From Mycteria americana (taxonomy: Eukaryota; Chordata; Aves; Ciconiiformes; Ciconiidae): DNA of 64,000 nt. Below the pieces are notes generated by a model. The model was not told the origin of the DNA, did no database searches, and saw only the letters and a list, made by a program, of their open reading frames with translations. Made by a program: the position numbers and the translations under genes. The stretch is taken from NCBI RefSeq assembly GCF_035582795.1, contig NC_134367.1, forward strand, positions 121,298,562 through 121,362,561, given 5' to 3'. Each line of letters begins with the position of its first letter. Within the stretch, counting starts at the first letter, position 1. Below, in pieces: positions 13,601 through 24,452 of this stretch.

Positions 13601-14513
13601 TGTTTCCACAATTACATAGTGGATCAGAATTATTTATGCAAAAGACGCAAGATATTCTCCTTCTGCAACACTTTAACTTGCATTTCTTCTATCAGATTAA
13701 CCAACACAAGTTTTGAACACAGTGGTGTGTTCACACTCATTAAATATATTTAGCTCAACAACATTAGCTTCTATTGAAAAGAAAAAAAAAGTCCAACTGC
13801 AAACACATTTTTAATAATCTGAACTCGATCAGAATGACAGTTGCAATTTATTAGCATTATGTTTCATAAGATCCCACCCCACCTACTCCTTTTTATAAAC
13901 TAAGCTTTAGTACACCACAGCATCTATACACTGTGACCAAACCCTGGTTTTACAATAGCACCAGAGACTTATGACAGTGCTAGAGACAGGTCCTGGTCTC
14001 TTGCTTCCCACTGCAAGAGTGCCGGGGTGTTTCACAGAAGTACTGCAACTAGACTCCAAGCACGCCGGACAGGTCTTTTACAGGCTCTGACAGAATATAC
14101 CCTCTTCTTGTATGTAGTACGTATCATAGCTATAATGCGGAATCACACAAGCAAGATCCTATCTATAATGTGGACATCTAAAAACAAGCTGCAAATAGGA
14201 AGGCTCTCCCATTGCTCCAAAGGGACACTGGGTGGTATAAAGCAGAATTACAGCATACTTTGAAATAAGACTATGGCTTAATACACTACTCCCAGTATAC
14301 GAGAAAATTTGGCTGAACAATTGTAAATGGATTAGCAAATTTAACTGCATTTTCACTTTCCTTGACACCAACATTACCTGTAGGTTCCTTGGGACACACA
14401 TCAGGCAGTGACTGTACAGGTCGAAAACGTTTTGTGGCATCCATTTCCTTTTTAAAGAAAGCATCACTGCTGTTTGACTGAGGCACTGGTGAAGAACTGT
14501 GGCTTGATGCCAT
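4224..14513 (-). CDS. VPS54: VPS54, GARP complex subunit (5' part of the coding sequence, six exons)
   Basis: The spliced reading frame is 14378-14513, 13275-13516, 11758-11836, 8754-8788, 7302-7433 and 4224-4609, all on the minus strand. It gives 336 codons plus two bases with no stop and continues beyond the left edge. The protein begins MASSHSSSPVPQ and contains DQHRWTIYHSKVNLPAALND and LSHYLDIVEVNIAHQISLRS, which I recognise as the N-terminal part of VPS54. Every exon border has GT/AG and the phases join exactly. VPS54 is a subunit of the GARP tether (with VPS51, VPS52 and VPS53) that captures endosome-to-trans-Golgi vesicles. The segment from about residue 209 is the start of the predicted helical, coiled-coil tethering region. 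The C-terminal domain, where the mouse wobbler mutation lies, is outside the window. Identification is firm; exon numbering assumes one non-coding first exon. Confidence 0.96.
4610..7301 (-). other. VPS54 intron 6
   Basis: Ordinary intron of about 2.7 kb. Plus-strand ORFs of 160 and 162 codons occur here (4568-5050 and 6042-6530), but their residue composition is not protein-like and no family is recognised. No repeat element identified. Confidence 0.8.
7302..7433 (-). CDS. VPS54: VPS54 exon 6
   Basis: The acceptor is TTCTGTTTCAG and the donor is GAAAAG|GTACAA. The 132 bases are 44 whole codons, residues 165-208 (IFMKPDFALEDSLTFNAVLP, then WSHFSTAGGKGNRDAASSKL, LQEK). The exon is phase 0 at both ends, so skipping it would keep the frame. 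It is strongly conserved with human VPS54. Confidence 0.96.
7434..8753 (-). other. VPS54 intron 5
   Basis: Intron of about 1.3 kb, AT-rich. I see no element, exon or strong repeat in it. Confidence 0.85.
8754..8788 (-). CDS. VPS54: VPS54 exon 5 (35-base small exon)
   Basis: The acceptor is GTTTAATTTTAG and the donor is CCTAAG|GTATGG. The 35 bases complete Asp153 and encode KSRTDLEQVPK (residues 154-164). This matches the human run DKSRTDLEQVPK. Being 35 bases long, skipping it would shift the frame, so it must be included constitutively for full-length protein. Confidence 0.93.
8890..9178 (+). mobile_element. CR1 LINE, 3' end fragment
   Basis: The sequence carries the typical CR1 3' tail: GGAGCAGGCTGCCCAGAGAG, then CTCCATCCTTGGAGGCTTTC, then CCCTTCCAACCTGAAAT near the end. 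It is 5'-truncated, as most CR1 copies are, and lies in VPS54 intron 4 opposite to the gene. No coding capacity remains. Confidence 0.9.
10615..11382 (+). mobile_element. CR1 LINE, longer 3' end fragment
   Basis: About 770 bases match the CR1 3' region from the end of the reverse-transcriptase ORF into the 3' UTR. Landmarks are GGCAAAGTCCTGCACCTGGA, CATTGTGTCCAGTTCTGAGC, GGAGAGGCTGAGAAAGCTGA, CAGGTTGCCCAGAGAGGTTG and the tail CCATTCCGTGATCCTCATGG. It lies in VPS54 intron 4 opposite to the gene, about 1.4 kb from the previous copy. The ORFs over it are remnants or chance. Confidence 0.92.
11758..11836 (-). CDS. VPS54: VPS54 exon 4
   Basis: The acceptor is CTCTTTTACAG and the donor is CCCATG|GTACAG. 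The 79 bases encode residues 127-152 (REKIHERCKNICAPKDTFDR, then TLLHTH) plus the first base of Asp153. The exon is too short and phased to look like a gene alone. It was placed by similarity to human VPS54 and by exact phase with its neighbours. Confidence 0.93.
11837..13274 (-). other. VPS54 intron 3
   Basis: AT-rich intron of about 1.4 kb; no repeat element or extra exon recognised. Confidence 0.85.
13275..13516 (-). CDS. VPS54: VPS54 exon 3
   Basis: The acceptor is CTTTTGTGCTGCAG and the donor is ACTCCG|GTAAGA. The 242 bases complete Gly46 and encode residues 47-126 (DPSNLCDSPSLVVDQHRW, then SDFFTKTWGVDFVDTE, ending QQEITP). The block NLPAALNDPRLAKRESDFF is nearly identical to human VPS54, so this is a strongly conserved N-terminal segment. 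Confidence 0.96.
13517..14377 (-). other. VPS54 intron 2
   Basis: Intron of 861 bases with nothing recognisable beyond ordinary AT-rich sequence. Confidence 0.85.
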
Positions 14514-14539
14514 TGCATAAAATCACCACTTGATAAAAG
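14378..14539 (-). CDS. VPS54: VPS54 exon 2, containing the start codon
   Basis: The acceptor is TTTCTTATTTAG just above 14539, and the donor after 14378 is CTACAG|GTAATG. The start ATG is at 14513-14511, so 14514-14539 is 5' UTR. The ATG has G at -3 and G at +4, a favourable context. It encodes residues 1-45 plus the first base of Gly46 (MASSHSSSPVPQ to CPKEPTG). This Ser/Pro-rich leader is not part of the helical core. An out-of-frame ATG lies 5 bases upstream (see the uORF entry). Confidence 0.95.
14461..14518 (-). promoter_or_regulatory. VPS54: Out-of-frame upstream ATG overlapping the VPS54 start
   Basis: On the minus strand the start region reads TTTTATGCAATGGCATC. The first ATG (14518-14516) is 5 bases upstream of the VPS54 ATG and in another frame. 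Read through the exon 2-3 splice it gives 58 codons before a TAG in exon 3. Its context is weak (T at -3, C at +4), so most ribosomes should pass it. The coordinates here mark only the overlapping start region. Confidence 0.6.
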
Positions 14540-17028
14540 CTAAATAAGAAACAATACATATCAAGGCTTTAATAAAATTCCAGTTACGGATTTTATCCAA
14601 ACAATGACACTCCATCAGCTACATAGTATTTTTTTAACTGCAACACTTTAACTGACACATTTCAACAGCAACAGGGGAAAGTTTATTTTAAACACAAAAA
14701 TAAAAGGCATAAGGTAACTTCATAGTCTGTTTCCTCCCACACCTCTAGGTTTGGATGATATTTTGTTCTTGCACACAGCACCAATAAAATCATATGTTTT
14801 AAAAAAAAAAAAGTGTCGTTCAGGCACTTCTGCCTTTCTATTGCCATAACTATTGCAGTCACAGTGGAACTTCATCACAGATATCAGGAAGCTTGAGTAG
14901 ACAAATGTATAGCCTTCCACCTCCTCTTCCCTCCTACTTATCCTCAGTGACTGCAGGGAGCAGATCACTTTTGCATCTGCAGAGGCATGCCACACTCAGT
15001 GAGGTTTAACCACAGTGCATTACATGCCGCAGTGAAAAAGGTAAGGGATATTCTGTGCCCTCACTTTGTTGCACTGCCTTAATGTTATGACTCCAGCAAC
15101 AGGAAGTGCACTGTTTTCTCCAAATGAGGCGGCCTGCAACCTGTGTTCATGGTTCACCCAGGCCCAGCAACAGCTACCCACAGATAAAATATATCATTAA
15201 TTATTTACAGTAATTGAAATCATTATCACATTTCAGACAAATCAGAATCTGAAGAACACAAGCATACTATGTATATCAGAAAAGCATGAGCATGTGCTAT
15301 GCACAGAAGACAGACATCTTTTATCACTTGAATCGGGAAAATTGCCAATTCAACTTTTCATGGCTGTCTAGTAAAGTAAACTATAGTTTATTTCAACATA
15401 AAAAGCATTTGCAGAGAGAAGACAAAACACAGATCAAAAAGCTCTGGAGTAAGGAAAGTCCCACTAATTTTCAGTTGAATTTTAAGCTCCCAATTTGAAA
15501 ATAAACAGCCTTAAAAATTTTACACCAGGGCTGAACAACATAATGTGTCCTTTCCACCTGTAAACAAATCTGTGTTTCCATCAAAGCATCGGTTGAGTCA
15601 GTAGTAAACTGCAGAACTATTAGAGGTTTGAGAGTTTATTAAAACATCTCCATAATGTACAGCTCAAAGAGTGCTCGTTCAAAGGGACTGATCTGAATCC
15701 TCACCTTTAAGGAGAAATAAACACATCTAGCAAGATCTTGGCGTTTAACTACCAACCCCCTTAAAGGACACCTAAATTACTTACCACGCTGTGAAGGAGC
15801 ACAAAAAGATAAAAGGCCTATTTTATCTTCAATCACTGAAGCAGGCACCAAGGGATGACTGTACGTCACTGTGTCAACTTCTAACAGCATCACATATACT
15901 ACAGCAAACCTCATTTGGAAAAGGAAAAAAGTTTTACTTTCTAAATGAGGTTGGAAGCGTCCTAACAAAACGATTCTAAAGACGAGTTAAGATATGTACA
16001 GCTATAATTGAGCATCCCAATGAACAGGCCCATGACTAACAAACCTGTATTCTGGCCAAAACGTTGTCCATTGGGTACCATTCCCGATGTTCACTTGCCT
16101 CTCTCCCTTTCTATCTGACAGCACAGCAAGACAGGGAGGATAATGAGCTTCCACTGTCATTTTTAGAAGTGACTTTTAAAAGGGGTGAAAATAGACCACC
16201 AGAACCCTCTCTAAAAATGCTGCAGAAGGACTGAAAAATCTGTCTCCTGTTTTTTTTTTTCTTGGGAGGGGATTCCCTTCTTTCTTAGAAAACCTTACTA
16301 GTCGAGATAGAGAATGGGAGCACTAATGGAAAACTGGAAGTAGTCAGAAAGGGGAAAAACCTTCCCAGACGTCTGACAGACCTTCCTTAAATATCATAAA
16401 GCATCAGTCTCTCTCCCCAAAATGCCCTGAAGACAACTTTTTCACTACTACTTTTCACTACTTGTTACATGTTTATATTCTTATGTTCTTCCCCCTATGT
16501 TCTTAGTTCTTTCCAAAGCAACTTCTTCCTTTATGAAGCTCTTCCCTAATGTTTTGAGGGAAAATCTAGTTTATGATAATGACAGAATTCTACCATTTTA
16601 GCTTCCTTAAAAAACATATCCAATGCTAAGTTATAATGATCAAGTCTCCTAAAGGCATACAGTAAATTTATCCACACTTGGAACTGCTTCAAAGTTCTGT
16701 ATTTGCAGTTTTTCCTCCCAAAAAAGCCTCTGTAACATGACACGCAGTCTGCCCTAGACAGATGTATGAGTAACTAAGACAATTTGTAGAAAGCACTGAA
16801 ATCTTGTAGTCTTGCTAGGAAGTCTTTCATTAAGCCTCTTTCCTTACCCCATAATGAGGTATTGCCTAAAATTATATTCCAAGATGTGAATTGTCTCAAC
16901 TACATAAATCTCAGTGGAGAAAATGCTAACTGCATTATGCCAGTGTAAGATTTAAAATAAATTTAAAAGACAATTTAACACTGAAGACTGGTTCAATACC
17001 TCAATTTTTCAAAAACAAACTATACCTA

Positions 17029-17058
17029 CTCTTGCACAGGTACCTCTTGCACAGGTAC
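17029..17058. repeat. Perfect 15-bp tandem duplication
   Basis: CTCTTGCACAGGTAC occurs twice in direct succession. Each copy contains CAG|GTAC, a donor-like site on the plus strand. A recent slippage event in VPS54 intron 1 is the simplest explanation. Confidence 0.95.
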
Positions 17059-18746
17059 TTTTATTACTTATCACCATAAAATATTCACATTGCCATTGTA
17101 CACTGACAAATTTTAAAATTGAATGAAAAGAGTACAATAAAATATCAGTGCAAGCAGTAACCTTCATATTATTGAGTGGATTTCAACAAGATATAAGGAT
17201 TCACAGGCAGAGGCCTTCTTAAGTGGCATGCAATATGATTCTGTACTAAATTATTCATAGTTAACAGCTATTCTAGTAGCCTCATAAGTCAGGACCTTAT
17301 GGATAATTAACCTCAACGAACAGCCACATTTGCACAGGAATAAACCCATCTGTACTGCCCAAAGCCAGGCATTCCTCAAACTGCAGTCCTTAAATTAGCC
17401 AAGTATACCTTCAGAGAGAGAAAGAAAACTGGACAGAATTACCTGAATTAAATTCAAATTACAAAGGAGTATGTGACAAGTCTACACAAAGACAAAAATC
17501 CTGCCCTACACCTGAGCCCTTCGGTGTACGCTAACCTTGCAGACAACAGAAAAATAGTTTCATTCTCCAACAGAGCAGCCGTTCCTTGTGCTACAGTACT
17601 AAACATTTTATAGATAAATGAATCTATAACCAGCCTTCTGAATCAGCATTTTTAAATATGCAACAATATATAAATTTGCTGATTTAAACATAGTACAAAA
17701 AAATGAAACTCAATGTTAACATAGAACAAAACTGCTGCAGAATATTTTAACTCATTCAACTTTAAAAGCAAGTGAAATGCAGGTAAATGTAGTTAACTGC
17801 ACAAGCTGTGCAGAATGAATTATGAAATGGTGAGCCCCCTGAGCCTCCTACTTAGAAGAGCATATGTGCAGCGATAAGAATATGCAACTGTGTAACTTAA
17901 TGACATCAATACTTAAATTATATACAATTAAAACTGGGTTAGATTAACTCTGTTCTCTCCAGTAATCACCATAATTTACTCACATTTTGTCTAGCAACGT
18001 GTATTAAACTAACACAATAAAAAAAACTTTAGGGGTTAGATACAAGACCAATGATGGAAATACAGGATTACGGCTATATTTACAACATGCCTTCAATATA
18101 TTAAATCTATTTTGTACACACTGTATTCATTTCTTTAGTTTAAAAAATGGTATTAAATTACACTGTCACTGTAATGACTTAATATTACTGAAGTTAAACA
18201 TTAATTTTTTTTTTTTTTAAATCAACTGTCGCAACAATGAAAATAGCTTTGATGATTTGAGTTTATGGTATTCTTACAGTCTGAACACATGAAGGTTAAT
18301 ATTTCATATTCAACAATCTTACACCTTCCTCTAAAAAAAAAAATCCTTGTTCAATAGCATGCTTAGTAACTATGATATGACACAGTTGTGCGACATACAG
18401 CATGAAATAAAGTGACTGTGATGACAGATGTAATAACCACATGCTTGGATACTGTACAGTCAGCAAAGTAGAAGATCTGTGCAGTTAGCAATGTTTTAAA
18501 CACATGAATTTTAAGAAGTTATTTCTGTGATGACTACTCTCTGACTCTTGAGTTTCACACCCAACGTTTCAGCAGTTAGAAGAGCAGCACAACAAAAAAC
18601 AAAACGTATTACTCAGAAGTAATTGCACAGGACAGTTACAACTCTTGAGCATGTGCTTGTTTTTCTAAGTATTAACACTTGTACAAAGTCCTTCAGAAAC
18701 TGCCTTTCTATATTCTTAGTGTTATTCGCACACTTTGTTTTTCAGA

Positions 18747-18784
18747 ACAGAAACATCTGGTTTTTTGCTACAGAAACATCTGGT
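18747..18784. repeat. 15-bp direct repeat at 23-base spacing
   Basis: ACAGAAACATCTGGT occurs at 18747 and 18770. Small direct repeat in VPS54 intron 1 without evident function. Confidence 0.9.
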
Positions 18785-20913
18785 ATTATCTCTATATAAA
18801 CACGATATTAGAGAAGGTGCAAACTAAACCTCGCCTATTCATGGATGTTAACTTCATATTTCCTCATTTTTGGCAGTTTTCCATTAGCATTATCAACCAA
18901 TTTTCTATTTCCTACTTAAGGTAACAGCTTTACATGAGTTAATAATTTTTACCAGCAATTTTCACATGCACACACTTTGGTTTGTAAAGCTGTAATTTGT
19001 ATTAACAATACAAATTAGAATTTATGAAACCAGCGCAATCCCTGCAAGGTGCCTGAAGTAAGTCTCAATTTATGCACTAAAGAAACCCATATATCTCCAT
19101 TCTCTGTGCTCTCCCTCCCAAATGGAAATAAATCTACAGCCTACTAGTAATACCTTCAACTTAAATTGGTAGTTTTGGTAAGTTAGCTGGTACTACAAGG
19201 GACACCCAGGAACATGGAGCTTATTGGCTCCAGCCCTTCATACAATTCATAGAATCTGCTCTTCAACCTCGATTTTGGCTTCAAAACTAGTGACATCTGA
19301 GAAGAGACACTAAGCACCCAGGGGAAAGAGCCCATGGCTTCCACCTGATGACCCAACACTGAGCAAGTCCCACATTGTCCACGATGAGCCACATTTGCAC
19401 ACCACTAGGTACTTTTCAAGAGGTACACTCTGCATCCCAAAGGTAAGGGGAGAAGAAGTTTCTCAGTGAACACAAACGGCATGCTTAAGTCCCTGCTGCT
19501 TTTCATGGCTTTGGCAGCAACAGAATGAAATCAAAACATTTTAAAGTACTGTTCTGGTTACCCAAGACCCTTTGGAATAGAAAACCATGAGAAGCCACCC
19601 ACAAGTCACACTAAAGCGAAGTATTTCACCATTTCTAGAAGAAGTGATAAATACCAGAGATACTTACTAAGCAAAAGAATACATGAAACATAGCTAAGAG
19701 GGAAAAATGCTCAAAGGATTCCTTTCAGGACCTCAACAACAAACAACGTGCCTGTTATCGTCTGTCCTCGAAAGTTTAGGTTTCCCACTCCATTATTATA
19801 CAGCTCTTTTTGCTAAATCAGCAGGATTTAACCCTGTAACAAGGAAACCATGGTATGAGCAAAGCACACATCACCTTTGTGGCAATGTGATGGCCTGGCA
19901 ATGTGAACCAGCCTGGACTAACACAAGCTTTCAATTTCTTTCAACTAGCTAATTCCTCAGGCTGAAATTTCCAAGCTTGCCCCTGTGCCCCAAGACAGAC
20001 ATCTTTCTTTCAGCAGGGAAGCCAAGAAGGTTAGCTTTCAGCAGAAACGTTTAAGCAGTTTCAGAGAATGAGGTTAAGGCTGCAGAAGCTGTTCTGCTAA
20101 CTCAAGCTCTTTCTGAACACCTATTTTCACCCTGGGGTTTTAAAGTAGGAAGCAGATGATTGTCAGGGGCATGATGAAGCTAGAGTTGGAGGACAGCTGT
20201 GACTTGTGCACCAAATGTAGATGGCCTGCCATGGGGACAACTCCAACACCAAACCTCCTTACAGAACTTGGAGAGAAGTCTGTCAGCCTTTCTGAAAGCC
20301 TAATAAATACACGTATATTTGTATTCATGAACACACATGTATTTCAATGCATTCTGCACATCTTTTAATAGTATCCCAAATCTCATGTGCCCACACTGAG
20401 GGTATACCTTCTCTGCAAAGTTAGCATGAGTGATGACCATCCAGACTAGGCTTGCTGGGATGAAAGCAGCCTGACAAGGAAGCTATATTCGAGTTATCTG
20501 CGTTTCTCATCAGCCTTGCTTAGCCACATGTGGTGTTACGATCCAGCATGTTCTGTAAGTCCTTGGACAGTGCTGAGCAGAACCAGACTGTGCTACTTTC
20601 TCAGCAAACTGCATAATGCAGACTGTGGAAAAGCAAGAACACTTGAATAGCTTAAAGAGTAATGCCACCACCCTCCCCTTATATCATCTCTTTCATAATG
20701 CCATCTCAAAATGCTCTCCTCACACGGGAAAACAGGTGAGGAAAAAAGTAATCTGACTACAAAGAAAGAACAGGACAGCTGCATCCCCACTGCAAAGCAC
20801 TGTGGGTAGACTACAAGGCCAGGGTAGAACAGCATCTGACTTTCATATTATTATATTTTGTATCGGTTTCTTTTGCCCTCCCCAGCTGAAGACACCTGAA
20901 CAGTAGATTTGGG

Positions 20914-20937
20914 AAAAAAAAAAAAAAAAAAAAAAAA
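20914..20937. repeat. Poly(A) tract, 24 bases
   Basis: Longest A run of the window, in VPS54 intron 1. No retroposon body is recognisable immediately upstream, so it may be a simple repeat or the tail of something very old. Confidence 0.9.
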
Positions 20938-23692
20938 GGCAGCTTTAGTTGAGCTTCACTTCTTTAAATACAAGAATAAGATCATCTGAAAAAAGTTACC
21001 TCAAAAAGTCCCATCACTGAACAACATATTGTTATTTGAATGCGTGTATGCACAAGTTATTTAAAATAATACACAAGTGTAAACGTTTTGTCAAAAATTG
21101 GAAAGCAATTTATCTGCCTATAGACAAACTATCTTAAAAGCAGTATTTCACCTTTATTCAGGTACTGAATAAAACAATTAAATGAAACATGTGTGATATA
21201 CCCAATGTACCAAATGCACTTCCTCTCATCCGGAAACCTAGCTTCCCAATGATGAACACTAATTTGAAATTGGAAGGCAGCTTCTGTGCTGGAAGAACAG
21301 ACCTTCCTACAGCCATTTAGGTCATTATGCATCAAGTTCTTCCATGCCAGAGGTCGTAGAATCATTCGGAAACAATTACCAAAGCAGTAAAAATACACGT
21401 CAGAAAAGAAAAGGCCTTGTGGTTAGTTGCCCACACTATCACACAAGATGAGAGCGAAATCTCTTTGTACTCTTTTTTTTTTCAGGCATCAGCATTACAG
21501 TGCGCATTATTATCCCCTTGGAAAATGGTGAAATATGAGCATCTCATATAGCTCCACAGAGGTGCACGCAGCTGAACAAAGATCAAGGAGCCCCGGCAGG
21601 CATTCCAGCTAGAAGTCTGTCAAAGGCAGAGGCTGCAGAGTAGCGACATTTTGAGGAAAGGCAGAAGAACCGCACCACCCAGAGCAAAAATCATAACACT
21701 AAGGTCCTGGCTTTATGAAAGGAGTTTGACAGAAGCTGACGGCAATCTGCATCAACAGCAAGTTTCCCTGTGCAGGCTCTCCACTTGCTATCTTCAGTGG
21801 GGTTAGGCTCAACTTGTTAACCTGAAATTAATTTTCTAAAAATGTGATTTTTCATGAGAATCATGTCTTTCTGAAGCCTTACCAAAGCCCTGAACAACTG
21901 CAAGTAGCTATGAAAGAGTCAAATAAAAATATTTAATAATGTTGACACTATGCAAAAAGCTGAGACCAGGGATCATCCAAAAGCAGGCACAGCATACCTC
22001 ATAGCAAGTCTTATCGAGCAGTCTTGACATAAGATGCCAATCCACTAGCGGGAGGCAGTACGTCACTTTGTAGGGCAAGTACTCAGCAAACAAGACCATC
22101 CAAACTTTACTTTGGTGAGCAACAGAGAGCAACAAACCCATGTTTGTTGATAGTTCTTGTCGTGTTAATACCTGCCCAACAGAAGCTCAAATGAAACGGA
22201 TCACCTCTATTCACATCACTTCCTTTTCATCCCTCAAATAGCTTCCATTTAGAAGAAGAATAAATATTTCTAGAAATGTAAAAACCAGTATAGTTATGCT
22301 ACATTTAGAATGCCAAAAAATAAAAGGAAGGCCTTACACCACTGCTTACAGTAACTCCGTAAAACTGATGGAAGCTCTCTGCCATATTGCAAAGCACCAG
22401 ATATGCTACTCCAACTCTAATGACCTATCTTAAAAACACACACCTCCATATCCAAAGCGGCTTCTTTTTTTGTTTTAAGAACCAGATTAATAGTTGAAAT
22501 ATCCTAGCTTTTTCTCTATCTAAAGATGAGTATTTTGGAACATCTGATCAGTAAATGGATCTGCCATTTTTGACTACAAGGAAAATACATTAAGGATTCT
22601 TTACCTTTTGAAAAGAATGCTCGTATCTTTTTTCAAAACCTAGCACCTAGGTGAATTGGGTGCCAAAAGTTAAAAATATGGGGAAGACAAATCTTAGATG
22701 TGCTGGTAAATATTTCTTTGGACTTAATCATATGAGGCCCCAGAAATATGTATGTAGAACATCCATTCATGCTCACCCTTTCTCTCTTTATGCTACATTC
22801 ATAAAATAAGACGAGGAATAAACCAAATAAAGTGTAAAAAACCCAAAACAAACAAACAAACCCCCAAACCACAAAACAAAACAGAAACCAGAAGAAAAGT
22901 GAGCCTCCCAACTGGAAGGATGATAATATGTTCGTGACCCTTCACTCTTCTTGAGAAACTTGCAGCTCCTCATTTCCCCAAAAGTCTGAAGAAGGAAAGC
23001 AGAAGTGGCTTCTACACAGAGTTGCTGCCCCAAAAGAAGAAACGATACTGACATGATTCCATTTCCCAACTTCTTCCCTCTCAAACTGCCAAAGAGCAAG
23101 TCTGAGGTCTGTTTTCTCCACTCTCTAGTGGCTCCTGACACTTCTCAGGCAAACAATATTCCTGTTCAACCTTGGAAATGTACATCCCCTCCTCGTCCCA
23201 TGAAGTCTGTGCTGTCAACAGGAAGGCAAAATTCCTTCACACATGTGCCAGACTCCTACTACAGAGAAAAGTACTGAAGGTACAGGGGCACCCAAGACAG
23301 ATCCTATTGCTGGCAAATGGATGGGAGAAGTAGAGCTGCTTCTCAGCATGCAGCCTTCAGACCTCACTGGTGAGGCTGCCCACACGATGCACAGCAGCTT
23401 TTGCTTAGACAGCCATAGATCTCCTGTCAATTAGTTCATTTTAGGCATTGTTTTCCTACCCAACAGAAGCACCATCCTACGCCCAGAGGACTTCAAGGGA
23501 ACTATAGCTTTTGTCTATACTACAGTTTGGGAAAGTCACACTGGCTCTCAGGCTAAAGTAGCAATTACTGCAGCCACTACAACAATTAACATACTGCAGT
23601 CAGTTTTTTTAGTAAGAGCAATTTTTCCACAGGGCCGCAAAGGAGCTGTGGTTGCACAGGGCCACAGCTGCACAGAAGTCCATAGGACTTCG

Positions 23693-23726
23693 TCTTGCTC
23701 AGGACTCCTTCTTGCTCAGGACTCCA
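23693..23726. repeat. 17-bp tandem duplication
   Basis: TCTTGCTCAGGACTCC occurs twice at a 17-base spacing, with the units differing only in their last base. It is a small local duplication in VPS54 intron 1. Confidence 0.95.
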
Positions 23727-24337
23727 TCAGATAAGGTACAGGTAAGACAGTAAAGTCAATACACCACCTGCACTTTAAAACTCTCAAAAACATACAGGCA
23801 AATCTGTAAACAAGTACATATTTTTATGTACTTTAAAATAGGTACTTTACACGTTTGGGATCACTTGATGGTCTGCAACAGAAATCCTAAGTACTTAGAA
23901 AATATAAGAAAAATGGAGAAGGAAAGGAGAATCAAAATACTAAGGCCAAAACTGGGCAGTCAAAGAGAGAGAAAGTTAATTTTTTGTTGAAAGTGCAGGA
24001 GGTCAGTATTTTACACATATGGGTATTGCTCTCAACAGGACACACTGTGTTCGAAAAATTACACTAAGGAAAGGTAAGAAATTATGTTTGTCTATGCACA
24101 CAATTTTAGGATCGTCTATAAACCCAGGAACCATCGCAGTCCTAAATGGTTTTTCGAACCAACAAATCCTTTAGCTCTCCACATCCCAGTCGCCATTAAC
24201 ACAGGTGTGACGTGCCAGTGTTACAGAGAAAAACCCCAAATACTTGCTCCAAAGGGTACTTCCCCACGCCAGCACCGACTGCTTATAAAAGCCATGCCTG
24301 ATGAGCGTGGCACCACCATGCAAAGAGCCGGCCGTAC

Positions 24338-24452
24338 CTTGGCGAGAACACGCTGGGAGTATCTCAGGGAGGCCGTCGTCATATCTCTCCCCGTCACATC
24401 GTACGGAAAACTGCCGGGTCTCCTGGGAGCTTGGGGACAGAGCGTCAGCGAC
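24338..24452 (-). other. VPS54: Possible alternative 5' UTR exon of VPS54
   Basis: A 115-base stretch is bounded by a strong acceptor (GGGCTCTCTCCTGCAG) and a strong donor (GCCAAG|GTACGG) on the minus strand, just inside the island edge. If used, it would sit between exon 1 and exon 2. It carries a minimal start-stop element, ATGTGA, at 24394-24399. It also carries an ATG at 24382 whose frame stays open through the donor and joins the upstream ORF of exon 2. Splice signals alone support it; no transcript evidence is available. Confidence 0.35.

Noticed and set aside
22633..22911. Hydrophobic minus-strand ORF that looks like a membrane protein
   Set aside because: The Phe/Leu/Val/Trp-rich part is the translation of a (CAAA)n-like low-complexity run. 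The similar ORF at 49989-50336 has the same cause.
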